Shown here: positions 12,099 through 22,935 of the stretch, piece after piece
Position numbering within the stretch: the first letter of the stretch is position 1
How the letters are laid out: the number at the start of each line of letters is the position of its first letter
From: Areca catechu
Lineage: Eukaryota > Streptophyta > Magnoliopsida > Arecales > Arecaceae
Reading direction: 5' to 3'
Assembly (NCBI GenBank): GCA_021397845.1
Contig: CM038050.1
Coordinates: forward strand, 141,173,980-141,237,979
DNA length: 64,000 bases
The notes under the pieces: model-generated
What the model was told of the DNA's origin: nothing
Seen by the model: only the letters and a program-made list of their open reading frames with translations
Databases searched by the model: none
Translations under genes and position numbers: made by a program

Positions 12099-13397
12099 TG
12101 GTGGCGGACACTACCCACATTGCTGTGGATCACCTGGAATGAAGCCCTAAGCTCAAACCCAAGATCACCTGTAAATAGTTATCTTAAATTCTATTATTTT
12201 AGCTTAGTTGAGTTTAGCTGTAAATTCCAACTTGAGTCATCTGTAAAAACCCCTAGACTCAAAATTGAGTCTATATAAAAACCCCAATTTCAATTGGATC
12301 ATAAATTCTATTATAATGGTCCAGTGTTATTTAGCCCTTTTTACCAACTTTAATTAGGATTTTGTATTTGCAAGCCTAATTAAGTATGGTATGGTTTAAT
12401 ATGAGTCAGTATGCCTTTTGATCAAATTGGGTCCCAATTGATCAAGTTGGGCTTGAAATTAGTTACAATTGAGTCTTTGTAATTAGTTAGTTGGTTAAGT
12501 CTTGTAATTATTAGTTGAGTCCTGTAATACAAATGGGGACCCAATTAAAGATCCCATGTGACACCATGTGCCTACCCAAGTCAACTCATTCTTGGTGCCA
12601 CATGACAACCACCTCTTGGCACACCTCTTCAAGTTTTGGACATCATTTGCCACATCATCCTGGATAACAACACATGCCATGTCACTTGTGTTGGTCGACC
12701 ACATGGAGAATGAAGTTGACGCCACTTTAAGAGAAGTAAAGCAGAAGGAGTCCAAGCCAAGTTAGCACCCATTCTTTTTTATGTTGTCGCCAATTCCAAG
12801 AGGGAGGACACCACATAGCTTCTCATCGCCCATCTCAATGCAATTCTATCTCAAGGGGATGCCTATCAAGGAGAGGACCAAGGAAATTTCTTGCTTCATA
12901 GTCCAAGCTAATCAGTTCCAAGAACTCAAGAATTCTACAAGAACTCTTAAGTTTTTTCTATTCAAATTGGAGAGTCCACTATCATCCAGGAGCCCTCATC
13001 ATCCAAACTCTAGAGACCACCATTCATGGCTAATCAATGAACCAATCTTGGCCACACACCACCATCCATCAAGATCGCCAATCAAGATGAAGTTAATCCC
13101 ATTTTGGCACCCGAGCTTGTTGAAGTCCAAGGAGAGCTCAAAGAATGGAGTCCACAATGCTTAAGAAGAAATTCCAAGGAGTTGTTGCCCAAAGGAAACC
13201 AATGCAAGACTTTGTAACCCATACAACTCATGTTGGTGGTCTATAAATACCACTATTAATCCCTTTTGTAAATTCAATTATTATTGATGAAATAAAGCTG
13301 ACATTCTATCAAAAAAAAAAAAACTTCTCCTAACTTTTAATTTCTGATCCTTTGAAAGGTAGGAGCCCTAGTTTACGATGGTTTCTTAATCACTAAG
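12099..13397 (+). mobile_element. C 5' LTR, first part
   Basis: It starts TGGTGGCGGACACTACC next to the TSD and matches the 3' LTR at 26065 except for a small deletion near the start. TATAAATA (13242-13249), AATAAA (13291-13296) and a 13-base A run (13311-13323) follow in order. D is inserted after ctaag (13393-13397). The LTR resumes at 22749. Confidence 0.85.
13242..13323 (+). promoter_or_regulatory. TATA box, poly(A) signal and A-tract in the C LTR
   Basis: TATAAATA lies at 13242-13249, AATAAA at 13291-13296 and A13 at 13311-13323. The 3' LTR repeats the set at 27290-27297 and 27358-27369. Confidence 0.65.
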
Positions 13398-14146
13398 TGT
13401 TGGGATATCCTGGTTCAACTACGAACCAGACTCCGGTTCGACTTATCAGAGCCCCGATTCTCCGGACTACGGACTTCGGACTAAGTGAAGGCCAACTGTA
13501 AGCAATTCAAGGCTTACACCGAACTACAACATCCGAAGGCCAGTCCTTCGGGTAGCACCTTCGGCCCCGGCCGAAATCTGAACTACTCATTGACTTCTGA
13601 AGACACGAACTTTGGTCCCCGCCGTAGACATGATCTCCGGCCTCAGGGAAATATCAAGCCTTCGGCCCATCAAGGGAAAACCCGAAGCTTGAACCACAAT
13701 CTGTTCCAAAAAGAAACTGTAACCAACGGTTACAATCGACACTCATCATTCATGATCATGGCATGCAATTCCTGTAGCCACCCTCCGATCTGCCAGAATC
13801 GCTCATTGACAACCACATCACCAATTATGGGAGTGAATGGCTCCCCATGATCTCCAAGAAAGAGCGGGCCATAGACTAGAGGCCATCTTTTAAATATGGT
13901 AAGAAGGATGGCTCGAGAGGTACGCGTGAATAATCTCGTACATACACATTTCAATCTCCAAGAACTCTTTTTCTCTTCCACTCTCAACATCTTTCCCATT
14001 ATATGGCTGGAATCCACCACTGACTTAAGCATCGAAGTGTCCTTCATCGGAACAACTCCGGCAAGGGACCTGTTTTGCAGGTGAACCAGAGAGCGGTCCT
14101 GCGATGCAGCGGCTCCGACCGGCCGATCCAAGGACCCACGCCAACA
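13398..14146 (+). mobile_element. D 5' LTR
   Basis: It starts TGTTGGGATATCCTGG and ends CCACGCCAACA. It is highly similar to 21990-22748. The next bases, attggcacgccaggtagggg (about 14149-14168), occupy the primer-site position and contain the palindrome-like ggcacgcc. I did not assign the tRNA. Confidence 0.85.
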
Positions 14147-14248
14147 GATTGGCACGCCAGGTAGGGGGGCATATTACTAACATTTGTTAAGCTCCCTCCC
14201 ATACAAGGGGAAGAAACAAAAAAAATTTTCGATGGTGTTGGCGAACCA

Positions 14249-14987
14249 TTGGCCCAAATCACAGAGGGTAAGGTGGAAAGTTTTATGAAAATCTCCATCA
14301 TCTTCAGGTTCGGTATCCCACACGTCATCATCACGGACAACAGGAGACAATTCAACAATCCAAAGTTGAAGGACTCCTGTGCTTGGTACCATATCCAGCA
14401 TCGGCTAACATCCATTGCACATCCACAGTCCAACGGAGAAGCCGAAGTCACCAACCGAACCATCCTCCATGGTCTAAAGACAAGGTTAAACACCGCCAAA
14501 GGGCTTTGGGCCAAAGAACTGACCTCTGTTCTTTGGGCATACCGAACTACCCCAAGAATAGCCACCAGCGAATCTCCATTCAACCTAGCCTACAGTACCG
14601 AAGCCATGCTACCTATCGAAGTCTCCCTACAGTCCCTAAGAATTGACAACTATGAAGAGCCTGAGAATTCCGATCGCAGAAGGATCAATCTGGATCTGCT
14701 ATCAAGCACCAGGCTACAGGCCTAGATAAGATGGTGGCATACCAGCAAAAGGTCGCCAAGTACTACAACGCAAGGGTGAATGAGCAAACTTTCCACACGG
14801 GGGACATGGTATTGCGAAGAGCAGAAGTGTCCAGGCCAACGGAACATGGTAAACTCTCTCCTAACTGGGAAGGCCCATATCAAGTCGAAGAAGTCATTTG
14901 ACCAGGGACATATCGACTCAAGACCCTGGAGGGGAAGACCCTATCCCGGCCATGGAATGTACAGAACCTTCGCAAATACTATCAATG
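14249..14987 (+). pseudogene. D integrase, C-terminal half
   Basis: The frame opens with 'LAQITEGKVESFM', then 'FGIPHVIITDNRRQF' (second catalytic Asp in TDN), 'HPQSNGEAEVTNR' (catalytic Glu), 'LWAYRTTPR', and the C-terminal module 'YYNARVNEQTFHTGDMVLRR' and 'LSPNWEGPYQV'. It ends at 'NLRKYYQ' near 14985. This wording is typical of Tat/Athila-group integrases. The zinc finger and first catalytic Asp are missing. In-frame stops at about 14724 and 14900 break it. It follows the 5' LTR by only about 100 bp, so the deletion removed everything from gag to mid-integrase. Confidence 0.85.
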
Positions 14988-15572
14988 AAAATGTTCCAAA
15001 AAACTACTGTGCAAAGCTCCTCAACCCTGCTCAACTCAGAATGGCTAGTTGCATCGACTGAATGACAACAGCCAAATGACCCGATCTAAAAAATTGATCA
15101 ACTGCGTAAAGGAGAGTCTGATCCCTCTCCTTATCGGTATGCCCGACGAGCGCAATGGATGGCCTAACCAGGCCACCAAAAAGATCAAAGGTGCAGGGAT
15201 GGTTTTTAAACCTACCCTACGGTGAATCCGAACACACGCCGAGGCAGACCTGAATAGCCTATCGTAATCATGATAGAAAGTGCACAGGGATGGTGTAAAC
15301 ATTCTACCCTATGAAAATCTGAACACGTGCCTAAAAGGACCATTGTTGTCCTCTCTGTCAACAACAAACTCTCAGAACGGTCCAACGAACCCTACTTCTT
15401 CCCTACAAACCACAAGTGATTTATGGAGTCTACATTATGGACAAATCGTGATGCAACACATCGTAGAAAATACACAGGAAGAGGTAAAAAAAAAAAATCT
15501 TTCATTTCTTTCAATTTTTCTTACAAAAAAAAAATAAAAGAAAGAAAAAAGAAAAAAAAGAAAGAAACACTC
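14988..15572 (+). other. Spacer after D integrase; A-rich low complexity at the end
   Basis: No coding frame is credible. About 15485-15640 is A/G-rich low-complexity sequence (runs of A with 'agaaagaaa'). It marks the downstream end of the small antisense ORF. Confidence 0.5.
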
Positions 15573-18547
15573 CTATAAAGAGAGTAAGAAAAAAAAGAAA
15601 AACCTCTCCAAAGAGAGATACAAAAAAAAAAAGCAGCAGCAGTAGCAACAGCAAGGTTGGGAAATTTGCATTAACTCGCCGATGGGTTTTTCCCGTATCA
15701 TCGGGGAGAGACCAGATGGGACGACGAAGGGCCCCCGGGTTCCCGTCCGAACTCGAGTCCGACCCCTTATCGGAGTCAGAATCGAATTCGTGGCCCAGAA
15801 GGAAACGGAGGGTTTGATATTATCGAAGCCCTTCAAGTCATAAAACTTGGAGGCTTTCCTCCAGCACTCCCAAAACCCCTGATGGAAGGAGTCCAGGGCC
15901 ACCCCGACGAGCTCATCCTTGAATGAGGTAGAAGTTCTGAAGTTTGCGACAGCATCCGCTGCCTCCTTCTTCACCTCCTCCTTCACCGTGGTTGCCGTCG
16001 TGACATGGGCCCGGGCCTCCCTCATCTGAGCCTCCAGAAGGTGGACCTGTTGGGAATTGTGTCCCAAAGCCAATCGCCTGGGTTGTAGGCGATTATGCTC
16101 AGTATTGTATTCTTTTTATGAATTAATAAAATATTATTTTTGGTAGCTCATCACATATTGTATTTTCCTGAAATGAACTCTTTCCATGTGATGAAGTCCT
16201 TAGGACTACACTGACTTGGATATAGAGGATGTATCGAGTGATCCTTAAACCCTGTTCACAACCAAGGATATATTATACTGGACGGCAATATATCAAGTAT
16301 AGGTTGTTGCAGTTCACATCATTTGGTTGTCCTCTTGACCAAATGAGTGTGGTGACACTGATGTGATCTACAAGTGGGATATGTGGTATCTCATTGAACG
16401 TGACTCCGTGCAGCCCCTTTCTGCCAAAGAAAAACTCATGATTGGATATGGGTATATGTGTCCCTTTGACCTGAGGTCATCACGGTAGCTTGCAAGCAAC
16501 TCCCTGTGCTTTGGTGCCGACTACCCAGAATTTTAATCCGGTGATAGAAGGTTTCTGGGTACAGGCAAATACTTATGGAGCAGTGATGGACCAGATGGAA
16601 TTGACCTGTCCAAACAGTTTGGATTGAATGTCTTGCAGTATCTCAATTTAGCAAATCCTCGGCCGGGGTAGCCCTAGTGAAGAGTCACTGGCTTGCGAGG
16701 TTGAGACCGTAGTGGACTGACTCTGTCTGGGTTGGCAGCCCAATCACAATCGTCCTGAGCATTAGAGGTCAAAGGGATGAATTATACGGTAACCATATAC
16801 CAGAGGTTTCGATAGTTTGCTCCCGCATCTTCGACCTATCCGGACGCCGAGACCCATTGCTAGATGGTTTCCTGTGCTGGTACTAGAATTGTTCCAGTGC
16901 AACGTTTATGTTCGAACCTATGAGATCACACGCCACAGAGGATAACTCTCTAATCCGGATACTGATTACGATTGGGTTCATCTCGATTTTATGGTCACAG
17001 TATTTTTTAGCACTCTTTTTCCCATCTTGCCCTTGTCTGTGTCAACTGAATTGTTTCGGGTTGACCAGTTCTGCGCCAGGATTTTTCTGAATCAATTTTG
17101 AATTGATTCGGAGCTTGTTTCGGCCTCAATTGGTTATGAACCAATTGAACCCAATTTAATGGGCTTGAACCGGTTCAATTGGATTGAACCAAGTGGTTTA
17201 ATGGGATTGAACCATTTTTTTGGTTTGGATCGGTTTTATATGGACAGGTGTTTTCCTCTCCTTGGACCGTTTAACATGATTTTTTTAACGTTGGAGTTTT
17301 TCCATTCGCTGGGAGGAATGCCAAGCGTCCGAAGAAGCCAAAACGTCCCAAACGTCGACGCTGGCTTGGGCACTTCTTCTTCTCCACCCGATGGCATTCA
17401 CTCCCATTCATCTGCTGTTAATAGGGTGATGGCAACTACTGCCTCTTCCTCTCCCTGTCTCTCCACCTCCCTCCCTCCCTCTGCTGCCTATATAAACCTA
17501 AGTTTATCCCCTGTTTCCAAAAAAAAAAAAAAGAGTTTTCAGCCCGTGAAAACACCATGAATATTGCACCTGGGCATTTTTCTTTGAGAGGTTTTTAGAG
17601 TTGGTCTAATCTTCCTTTGGGTGCTGGGATTTGGAGGGTGAGAGGGAGAGTCTTAGGCACTATTTCCTTCCCCTTTTGAGTGCTCTAATGCAGGACTGTA
17701 GCAAACTCAAATTGCTGCCGTTCACTATGACTGTGTCTCCTTCCAGCGGCTAGCACCGCGCGTGGAGGTCGATCCGAGAGCCTCGGGCATGTCTCCCCTC
17801 TAGAGGGAGTACCCTTCTACTCTTGGGACAAGCCACGCGAGCCGGGATCGCTGCTGTAGCTCCCAACACGAAGAACAAGTTGTTGTTCCAGTTCTGCTGC
17901 AGAAATCCTAGCAGCAGTCTTTGGCGAATTTCTACATTTTTTTGGCTGACTTTTCCTTGCAGATTTCGATTGGAGATTGAAGACATCTTGTCCCCCTTGC
18001 CGCTGCCAAAATTTGAGAGCAAACGGAGGTCCGGAAGCCATCGTTCCGACGACGTTTTTCCACCCCAAAACAGAGTTTTCAGCAGTCCAAGGAAGAAGAA
18101 GACTGGAAAAAGTTTATCCCACTTATTCCAGCCTATTCCAGCTTTATCCCAGAGTTTATTCCATCCGAATAAGGTATGAAAAATTTGTTTTTTTTAATCA
18201 TGCATGATTTGAATTTTTAATTCAAATATTTTGCAAATATTTTATATTATCCTACATGCCTAATTGTAACTAGAATTAGATTATTTTCTGGACGGAGCAG
18301 ATTTTTGCTGCGCAGATTTTAAAAAAGTTTTTAAAATCCAATCTGCTCCTGCAGTTTTTGCATGCCTAGTATAGGATCATGTCAAACCACCTGCAATGGC
18401 TTCTTTCAGGACCTTCTTCTCGAGACGGTCCACCAGAGGCTCCTCCTCTTCGCCTACAGGCCTCGATGGCTCCGGACTTCGCTTCCTCTTGGGGTCAATA
18501 GCCCTCCTCTTTGCTGCACGACGGAGCTCAGAAGTGCTGAACCTCAT
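15573..18547 (-). pseudogene. D antisense ORF 1, split in frame by solo LTR H
   Basis: The minus-strand ATG is at 18547-18545. The protein begins 'MRFSTSELRRAAKRRAIDPK', rich in basic residues that could act as a nuclear localisation signal. It continues with an acidic stretch and a coiled-coil. At 18409 solo LTR H interrupts it; beyond H, at 16047, the frame resumes exactly (EKKV | HLLEAQMREARA) if one TSD copy is dropped. The rest holds 'ADAVANFRTSTSFKDELVG' and runs to a stop at 15573 through low-complexity sequence. The 'AV..F..S..F' motif is also in the tail of antisense ORF 2. The family resembles minus-strand ORFs of Tat elements; function unknown. Apart from H the frame looks open. 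It has its own promoter-like region upstream. Confidence 0.7.
16048..18408 (+). mobile_element. H: solo copia LTR with perfect target duplication
   Basis: The 2361-bp unit starts TGTTGGGAATTGTGTCCC, ends TTCTTTCA, and is flanked by GGACC at 16043-16047 and 18409-18413. Its beginning has the same order of elements as B LTRs ('aaagccaatc', 'tattgtattc', 'attaataaaa'), which sets the orientation as plus and the superfamily as copia. A TATA box (TATATAAA) lies at 17489-17496. No internal region is present. Short ORFs inside are incidental. Confidence 0.88.
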
Positions 18548-18607
18548 GGCTAATAGAAGGAAGATACCAACAAAATGATGGCCTTCGACAGCAGGGGGCT
18601 AGGGTCC

Positions 18608-18882
18608 TATTTATAGAAACCCTGCACCCACGATCGACTGCGGGGAGGTGCATCCCACGTCCTTCCCGGCCATATGAGAAGGCTCCACGTGTCTGGGTGA
18701 TGCTTCGAGAAACAGAAAGTCTCTCAGAAGCCATCCCCAGGATCGCAACCGCCATCGCTTCGAATCCGGAGAAATCTGCATCATGCGACGGCATCATTAA
18801 TGGTCTCTTTTTAGGAAAAAGAGACCCGACGGCTCATAAGGTGCAAGAGATCATGACTGTACAAATTTTGACGTGCCACGTG
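18608..18882 (-). promoter_or_regulatory. Promoter-like region of D antisense ORF 1: TATA box and two G-boxes
   Basis: On the minus strand TATAAATA lies at 18615-18608, about 61 bp before the ATG at 18547. CACGTG G-boxes lie at 18686-18691 and 18877-18882. The spacing fits a plant class II promoter with a short untranslated leader. Activity is inferred only. Confidence 0.55.
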
Positions 18883-19229
18883 GACAATGGTGATCCTAAT
18901 CAAATCCCCCTAATTATTGATTGGCGGGGAGATGACTCCTGTCCGCCCCCACGGACATGCTAATCATCCGAAGGAAGACAATGCAATGGAGTTCTGGTCC
19001 ATTTAAGGGTTCGTCCTTACCGATTGAATGGCCTTCAGCCACGACTATTCAACTAAGCAGAAAAGAGATGGTAAACCGGCTCTTATCAACTGGACGGCCT
19101 TCGAAGGCTATCGTTCGATTAGGCCAAAGGAAACGATAGAACCGTTTCAGGCTACACATGAGGCACAACAATGCAAATACAGAGAAAGGAGAATTCATTC
19201 CAAAATCTGAGAAAATTGCAATACAAAGT

Positions 19230-21489
19230 TCATTGGCAATACAAGTAAGAAAGGAAGAAAATACATTCGGAGTGATCCAGGTCACTCACATCAACAGGAG
19301 AGGGCTCCACACCACAGGACTGAAGCAACCTATCAACTTGATCGGAGAGGGTCTCATCAATCTGGGCCGAGATGGGAGAACCTTCAGCGTGGACTCCTCC
19401 AGCCTGAGTCGCCTCCTGGGCCGAGATCAAAGCTAGGATCACCTTTGGGTTTTCGACTAGGGTAGCAGCCTCCTCCGTTGGACATGGTGACTCCTCGACC
19501 TCCCCTGTGGCTTCGGCCTCCTCCGCTTCTTCTCCTTCCTCTCCAATTATGTTGTAGGAGGGATCTTCGAAAGGTCAAGGTGAGGGAGGGTCTCCTTTAC
19601 CTTGGAAAGCCCATCACTATTGAAGCCGTGCTGTAGGCCATACAATGATGCTTCATCATTCTCTGTCTGAAATTGCAAAGACATCTTAAAGTCAGCCACG
19701 GCATGTCTATTTGCTTCCTTAAAGCTTCAGACTCCCTCTTAGTGGCTTCGACTCCTTTGGCAGCTTCGAATTCTAGGATCGCCTCTTCAGCCCTCCTAGA
19801 AGCCTCCTCCGCCACCTTGGACAGGCTCTCCATCCTCTCTGGTTCTCCCTGGCAGTCCGCTCTAGGGATTCAACTTGCCTCCTGCTCCTGTTCCACCTTC
19901 CTCTTGTCCCGCTATCCTCGAGTGGGCGCTCTTCAGTTCGCCCTTCAGGTCACAAACTTCATCAGTCACCCGGACAAGACGGTCCTCCATGGATTGCTTC
20001 AGCTCCTTGGCTACTTCCCTAGCAGCCCTAGCAGTCTGAAACTCCTCCTTGAGGTCGTAGATAAGGCATCCACGTTCCCTAAGCTTCCTCCATGAAGGTG
20101 AAGTCATAGACCAACTACATCAAAAAAGAAGAATCGAGGGTCAAATAACTCTCAAGGCAAAGGAGGCGGTGATAGTCATACCTGTTGCAGGGCGGCGAAG
20201 CCGAAATCAATCACCTTGAGAAAGCTCCGGTTCCGGAGAATTGCCAGGTTGCAGGGCTATATAGTACCCTTCAATGCTGTCTGGCTTCCTCCGGAACCAG
20301 CAGCTCTCCCATGGCGGGAGCTCCGAAGCATTCATTGAGCGACCTCCGCTAAGAAGCTCCATAGACGGACTCTCCTTCGACTTGCCGCCCTGCCCCTATC
20401 GACAGCAGAGGGGAAAACCGGCGGCACATCCACTCCTTGAGGCGGGCCCCGTTGTGTCGACTGGGGAGGCGATGCTGCTGAGTCTCGACTGGGCAGGGCC
20501 TCGCTGGAACCCCTTTGCAGTCGCTACATTTTCCCTCAAGGTGCCTCGGGAAGACGAAGTGCTTTGGTCCCCTTCAGGACCATCTCTTGAGCTTTCTTCC
20601 GAGCTGCAGACCTGGTGGAAGGGGCCTGTGCCACCCTCCTCTCCGAAGTCTGGCAAGCCAGCTCAAATTGCGCTTCATCCCACCACCTGCAGGCAAAGGG
20701 GATCACCTCAGTTAAATGAACTACAATGAAACCTAAAGAAGAAGAGCAGAAATTTCCACTGCTATACCTAGTGAGGGGAATTTACTGATTCTGCTCGATG
20801 GAGGTTCCTCTCCTCCAACAACTCCAGATAGGTGCAACTTCCGAGTTGGTCAGAAGATCATAATCCAACTGATTGGCCACCAAGACTTTCTTTCTGTTAT
20901 TGGCGGTCAGGCGAGGCTTCTACCACTCAGTGTCGAAGCCCCATGGGTCGAAGGACAACACAAATACAAAGACAGGTTTCCACCAGTGGATGGCACTGGG
21001 CAAACCTTAATCACCCTGCGGCCCGATCTAGGACCGATCACCCACCATCCATTGCTGTGGAAGTCCCTCTTGAGGATGAAAAGGGCTGAGAACAAGTTGG
21101 TCCTAGGCTCTACGTTGGTGATGCTGCACATGACCAGGAACCCGCAGATGTTCCTGATGCTGTTTCGAGATTAACTACGCTGGCACCACTTGGTACAAGC
21201 AAAAAATCTTAACAAATAAGGGGTGTAGGGGAAACCGAAGACCATCCTTCAGGTGATCTTCGTATACAGCTAGGCACCCAGGGGGAGCTTTGTTCGCCCG
21301 CTCCTCAGGCGCAGGGAGGACAAAGGGAAATTCCTCAGGAATGCGGTAGCATTCCCAAAGAAGGGTTGCCTTGCTCTGAGAAACAGAGCTGGGGACCGAC
21401 TCTGGACCTACTGTATCTCCGACCCCCGAGGGACCAAGCTGCTTCCCCTGACTCCCTACAGACTCTTCCATGACAAAGGAATGAAGCAA
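19230..21489 (-). pseudogene. D antisense gene 2: Transposase_28-like ('putative gypsy type transposon') protein
   Basis: Minus-strand coding starts at 21489 or, more likely, at the Met of 'MEESVGSQ' (about 21471). 'RIPEEFPFVLPAPEE', 'PPGCLAVYEDHLKDGLRFPL', then after a one-base shift near 21175 'NSIRNICGFLVMCSI' and 'TNLFSALFILKR', 'SNGWWVIGPRSG' match the wording of the Pfam family PF04195. Two intron-like gaps are visible: donor AG|GTATAG near 20771 to acceptor TGCAG| near 20690, and donor CAG|GTATGA near 20182 to acceptor TGTAG| near 20117. Downstream are a coiled-coil (20090-19720), the tail motif 'AVADFKMSLQFQTEN' to 'LPHLDLSKIP', and an acidic end. Several frameshifts make it a pseudogene. 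Function in the element is unknown. Confidence 0.72.
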
Positions 21490-21978
21490 AGGGGTGGAAA
21501 AAGGATTCTACCTGAAGAATAGATTGGTACTCCAGAACGGTTTGGGCGGAGAATGAGATGAGGTTGAAGAAGCTTCCTTGCCCAGACCTTCACCCTTCCC
21601 CAAAAGAATAGTAAGGGTCTCTGGACCCCCACAGAGGGTTAATTTGACTCAAGGTTACCCTGGGAGGTAACCACTTACGTTGACCGTCAGGATAAGATCT
21701 ATCCTTCATCCAACGGGCGGAGAACAGCCACCACAACTATCCAAATCCCAACCAAAAGATTGCCTCAACCACTATGCAACGGGACCAGAAGAGATAGCCT
21801 CAGGGCCACCTACTTTTCCTATTAGGGAATGGCACCTATCCACCATCTGATTATCAGATCATGATGGACAGCCCAATAAAGGTCTCGTAATCATTTATTG
21901 CGCCATCTCTCAGGAAGAAAGCGACAAGGCTATAATACTCTCACTTCTCGAGGCAGATCTTTGCTTCGACAATGAGAG

Positions 21979-21989
21979 TAGGGGGCAAC
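21979..21989 (+). other. Polypurine tract of D
   Basis: AGTAGGGGGCAAC and neighbours directly precede the 3' LTR, as needed for plus-strand priming. Confidence 0.6.
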
Positions 21990-22748
21990 TATTGGGATAT
22001 CCTGGTTCAGCTACGAACCAGGCTCCGGTTCGACTTATCGGAGCCCCGGTTCTCCAGACTACGGACTTCGGACTAAGCGAAGGCCAACTATAAGCAACTC
22101 AAGGCTTCACACCGAACTACAACATTCGAAGGCCAGTCCTTCGGGTAGCACCTTTGGCCCCGGTCGAAGTCTGAACTACTCATTGACTTCCAAAGACACG
22201 AACTTCGATCCCTGCCGTAGACATGATCTCTGGCTCGGGGAATTATCAAGCCTTCGACCCATGCAAGGGGAAACCCAAAGCTTGAACCATAATCTGTTCC
22301 AAAAAGGAAACTGTAACCAACGGTTACAATCGACACTCATCATGCCATGATCATGGCGTGCAATTCATGTAGCCATACCTCTGATCTAGCCAGAATCGCT
22401 CATTGACAACCCACGATCGCCAATCATGGGAGTGAATGGCTCTCCATGATCTCCAGGAAAAGAGCGGGCCACAGACCGGAGGCCATCTTTTAAATATGGG
22501 TAAGAAGGATGGCTCGAGAGGTACGCGTGAATAATCTCGCACATGCACATTTTCAATCTCCAAGAACTCTTTTCTCTTCCACTCTCGACATCTTCCCCAT
22601 TCTGTGGCTGGAATCCGCTACTGACTTAGGCATCGGAGTGTCCTCTGCCGGAACAACTCCGGCAAGGGACCTGTTTTGCAGGTAAACCAGGGAGCGGTCC
22701 TGCGATGCAATGGCTCCGACCGGCCGATCCAGGGACTCCACGCCAACA
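21990..22748 (+). mobile_element. D 3' LTR
   Basis: It starts TATTGGGATATCC (TGTT mutated to TATT) and ends CCACGCCAACA. It is highly similar to 13398-14146. ctagg (22749-22753) follows as target copy, one base different from ctaag. Confidence 0.85.
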
Positions 22749-22935
22749 CTAGGTCCTTTTTCCTAACTAGATTTGTTAATCTACATTACGGGATTACAAC
22801 TAGTTAACTAGTTTTCATTCATTTAATTACTTTGAGTCTTATTCCTGTTAAATTTTAGAAAAAATTAATCTCTGATTAATCTCTAAAATTAGATTTAAAA
22901 TCAGTAATTAGATTTTTTCATGTTGTCCCGCATCA
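22749..22935 (+). mobile_element. C 5' LTR, second part
   Basis: It matches 27440-27623 of the C 3' LTR. It ends TTGTCCCGCATCA at 22935, four bases before the primer site TGGTATCAGAGC (22940-22951). Confidence 0.85.

Larger units (their letters stand above)
13398..22748 (+). mobile_element. D: Tat-type gypsy deletion derivative with antisense genes
   Basis: LTRs of about 755 bp (13398-14146 and 21990-22748) and flanks ctaag/ctagg delimit it. The uninterrupted C 3' LTR at about 27440 shows the target before insertion. The interior keeps a primer-site-like start, only the second half of integrase (14249-14987), and a long 3' region with two minus-strand ORFs. gag, protease, RT and RNase H are absent. 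Antisense ORFs 3' of integrase are known in Tat-lineage elements such as maize Grande. Confidence 0.85.

Noticed and set aside
12781..13164. 127-aa plus-strand ORF in the C LTR
   Set aside because: The homologous part of the 3' LTR (about 26820-27200) has shifts and stops in this frame; it is LTR sequence.
13311..13323. A-run as the tail of a processed pseudogene or SINE
   Set aside because: It lies at the same place in both C LTRs, after the poly(A) signal, without its own TSD.
14044..14583. 179-aa minus-strand ORF over the D 5' LTR and integrase
   Set aside because: The plus strand has clear integrase motifs in this interval; the minus ORF is a shadow and crosses the LTR boundary.
17159..18207. 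Several ORFs inside solo LTR H, considered as a host exon with a 5' splice site near 18174
   Set aside because: The whole stretch lies within one TSD-flanked LTR; no recognised domain and no downstream exon.
20274..20729. 151-aa plus-strand ORF in D
   Set aside because: It is opposite the antisense gene 2 exon, whose frame carries recognisable coding content; its own translation is Pro/Ser low-complexity.
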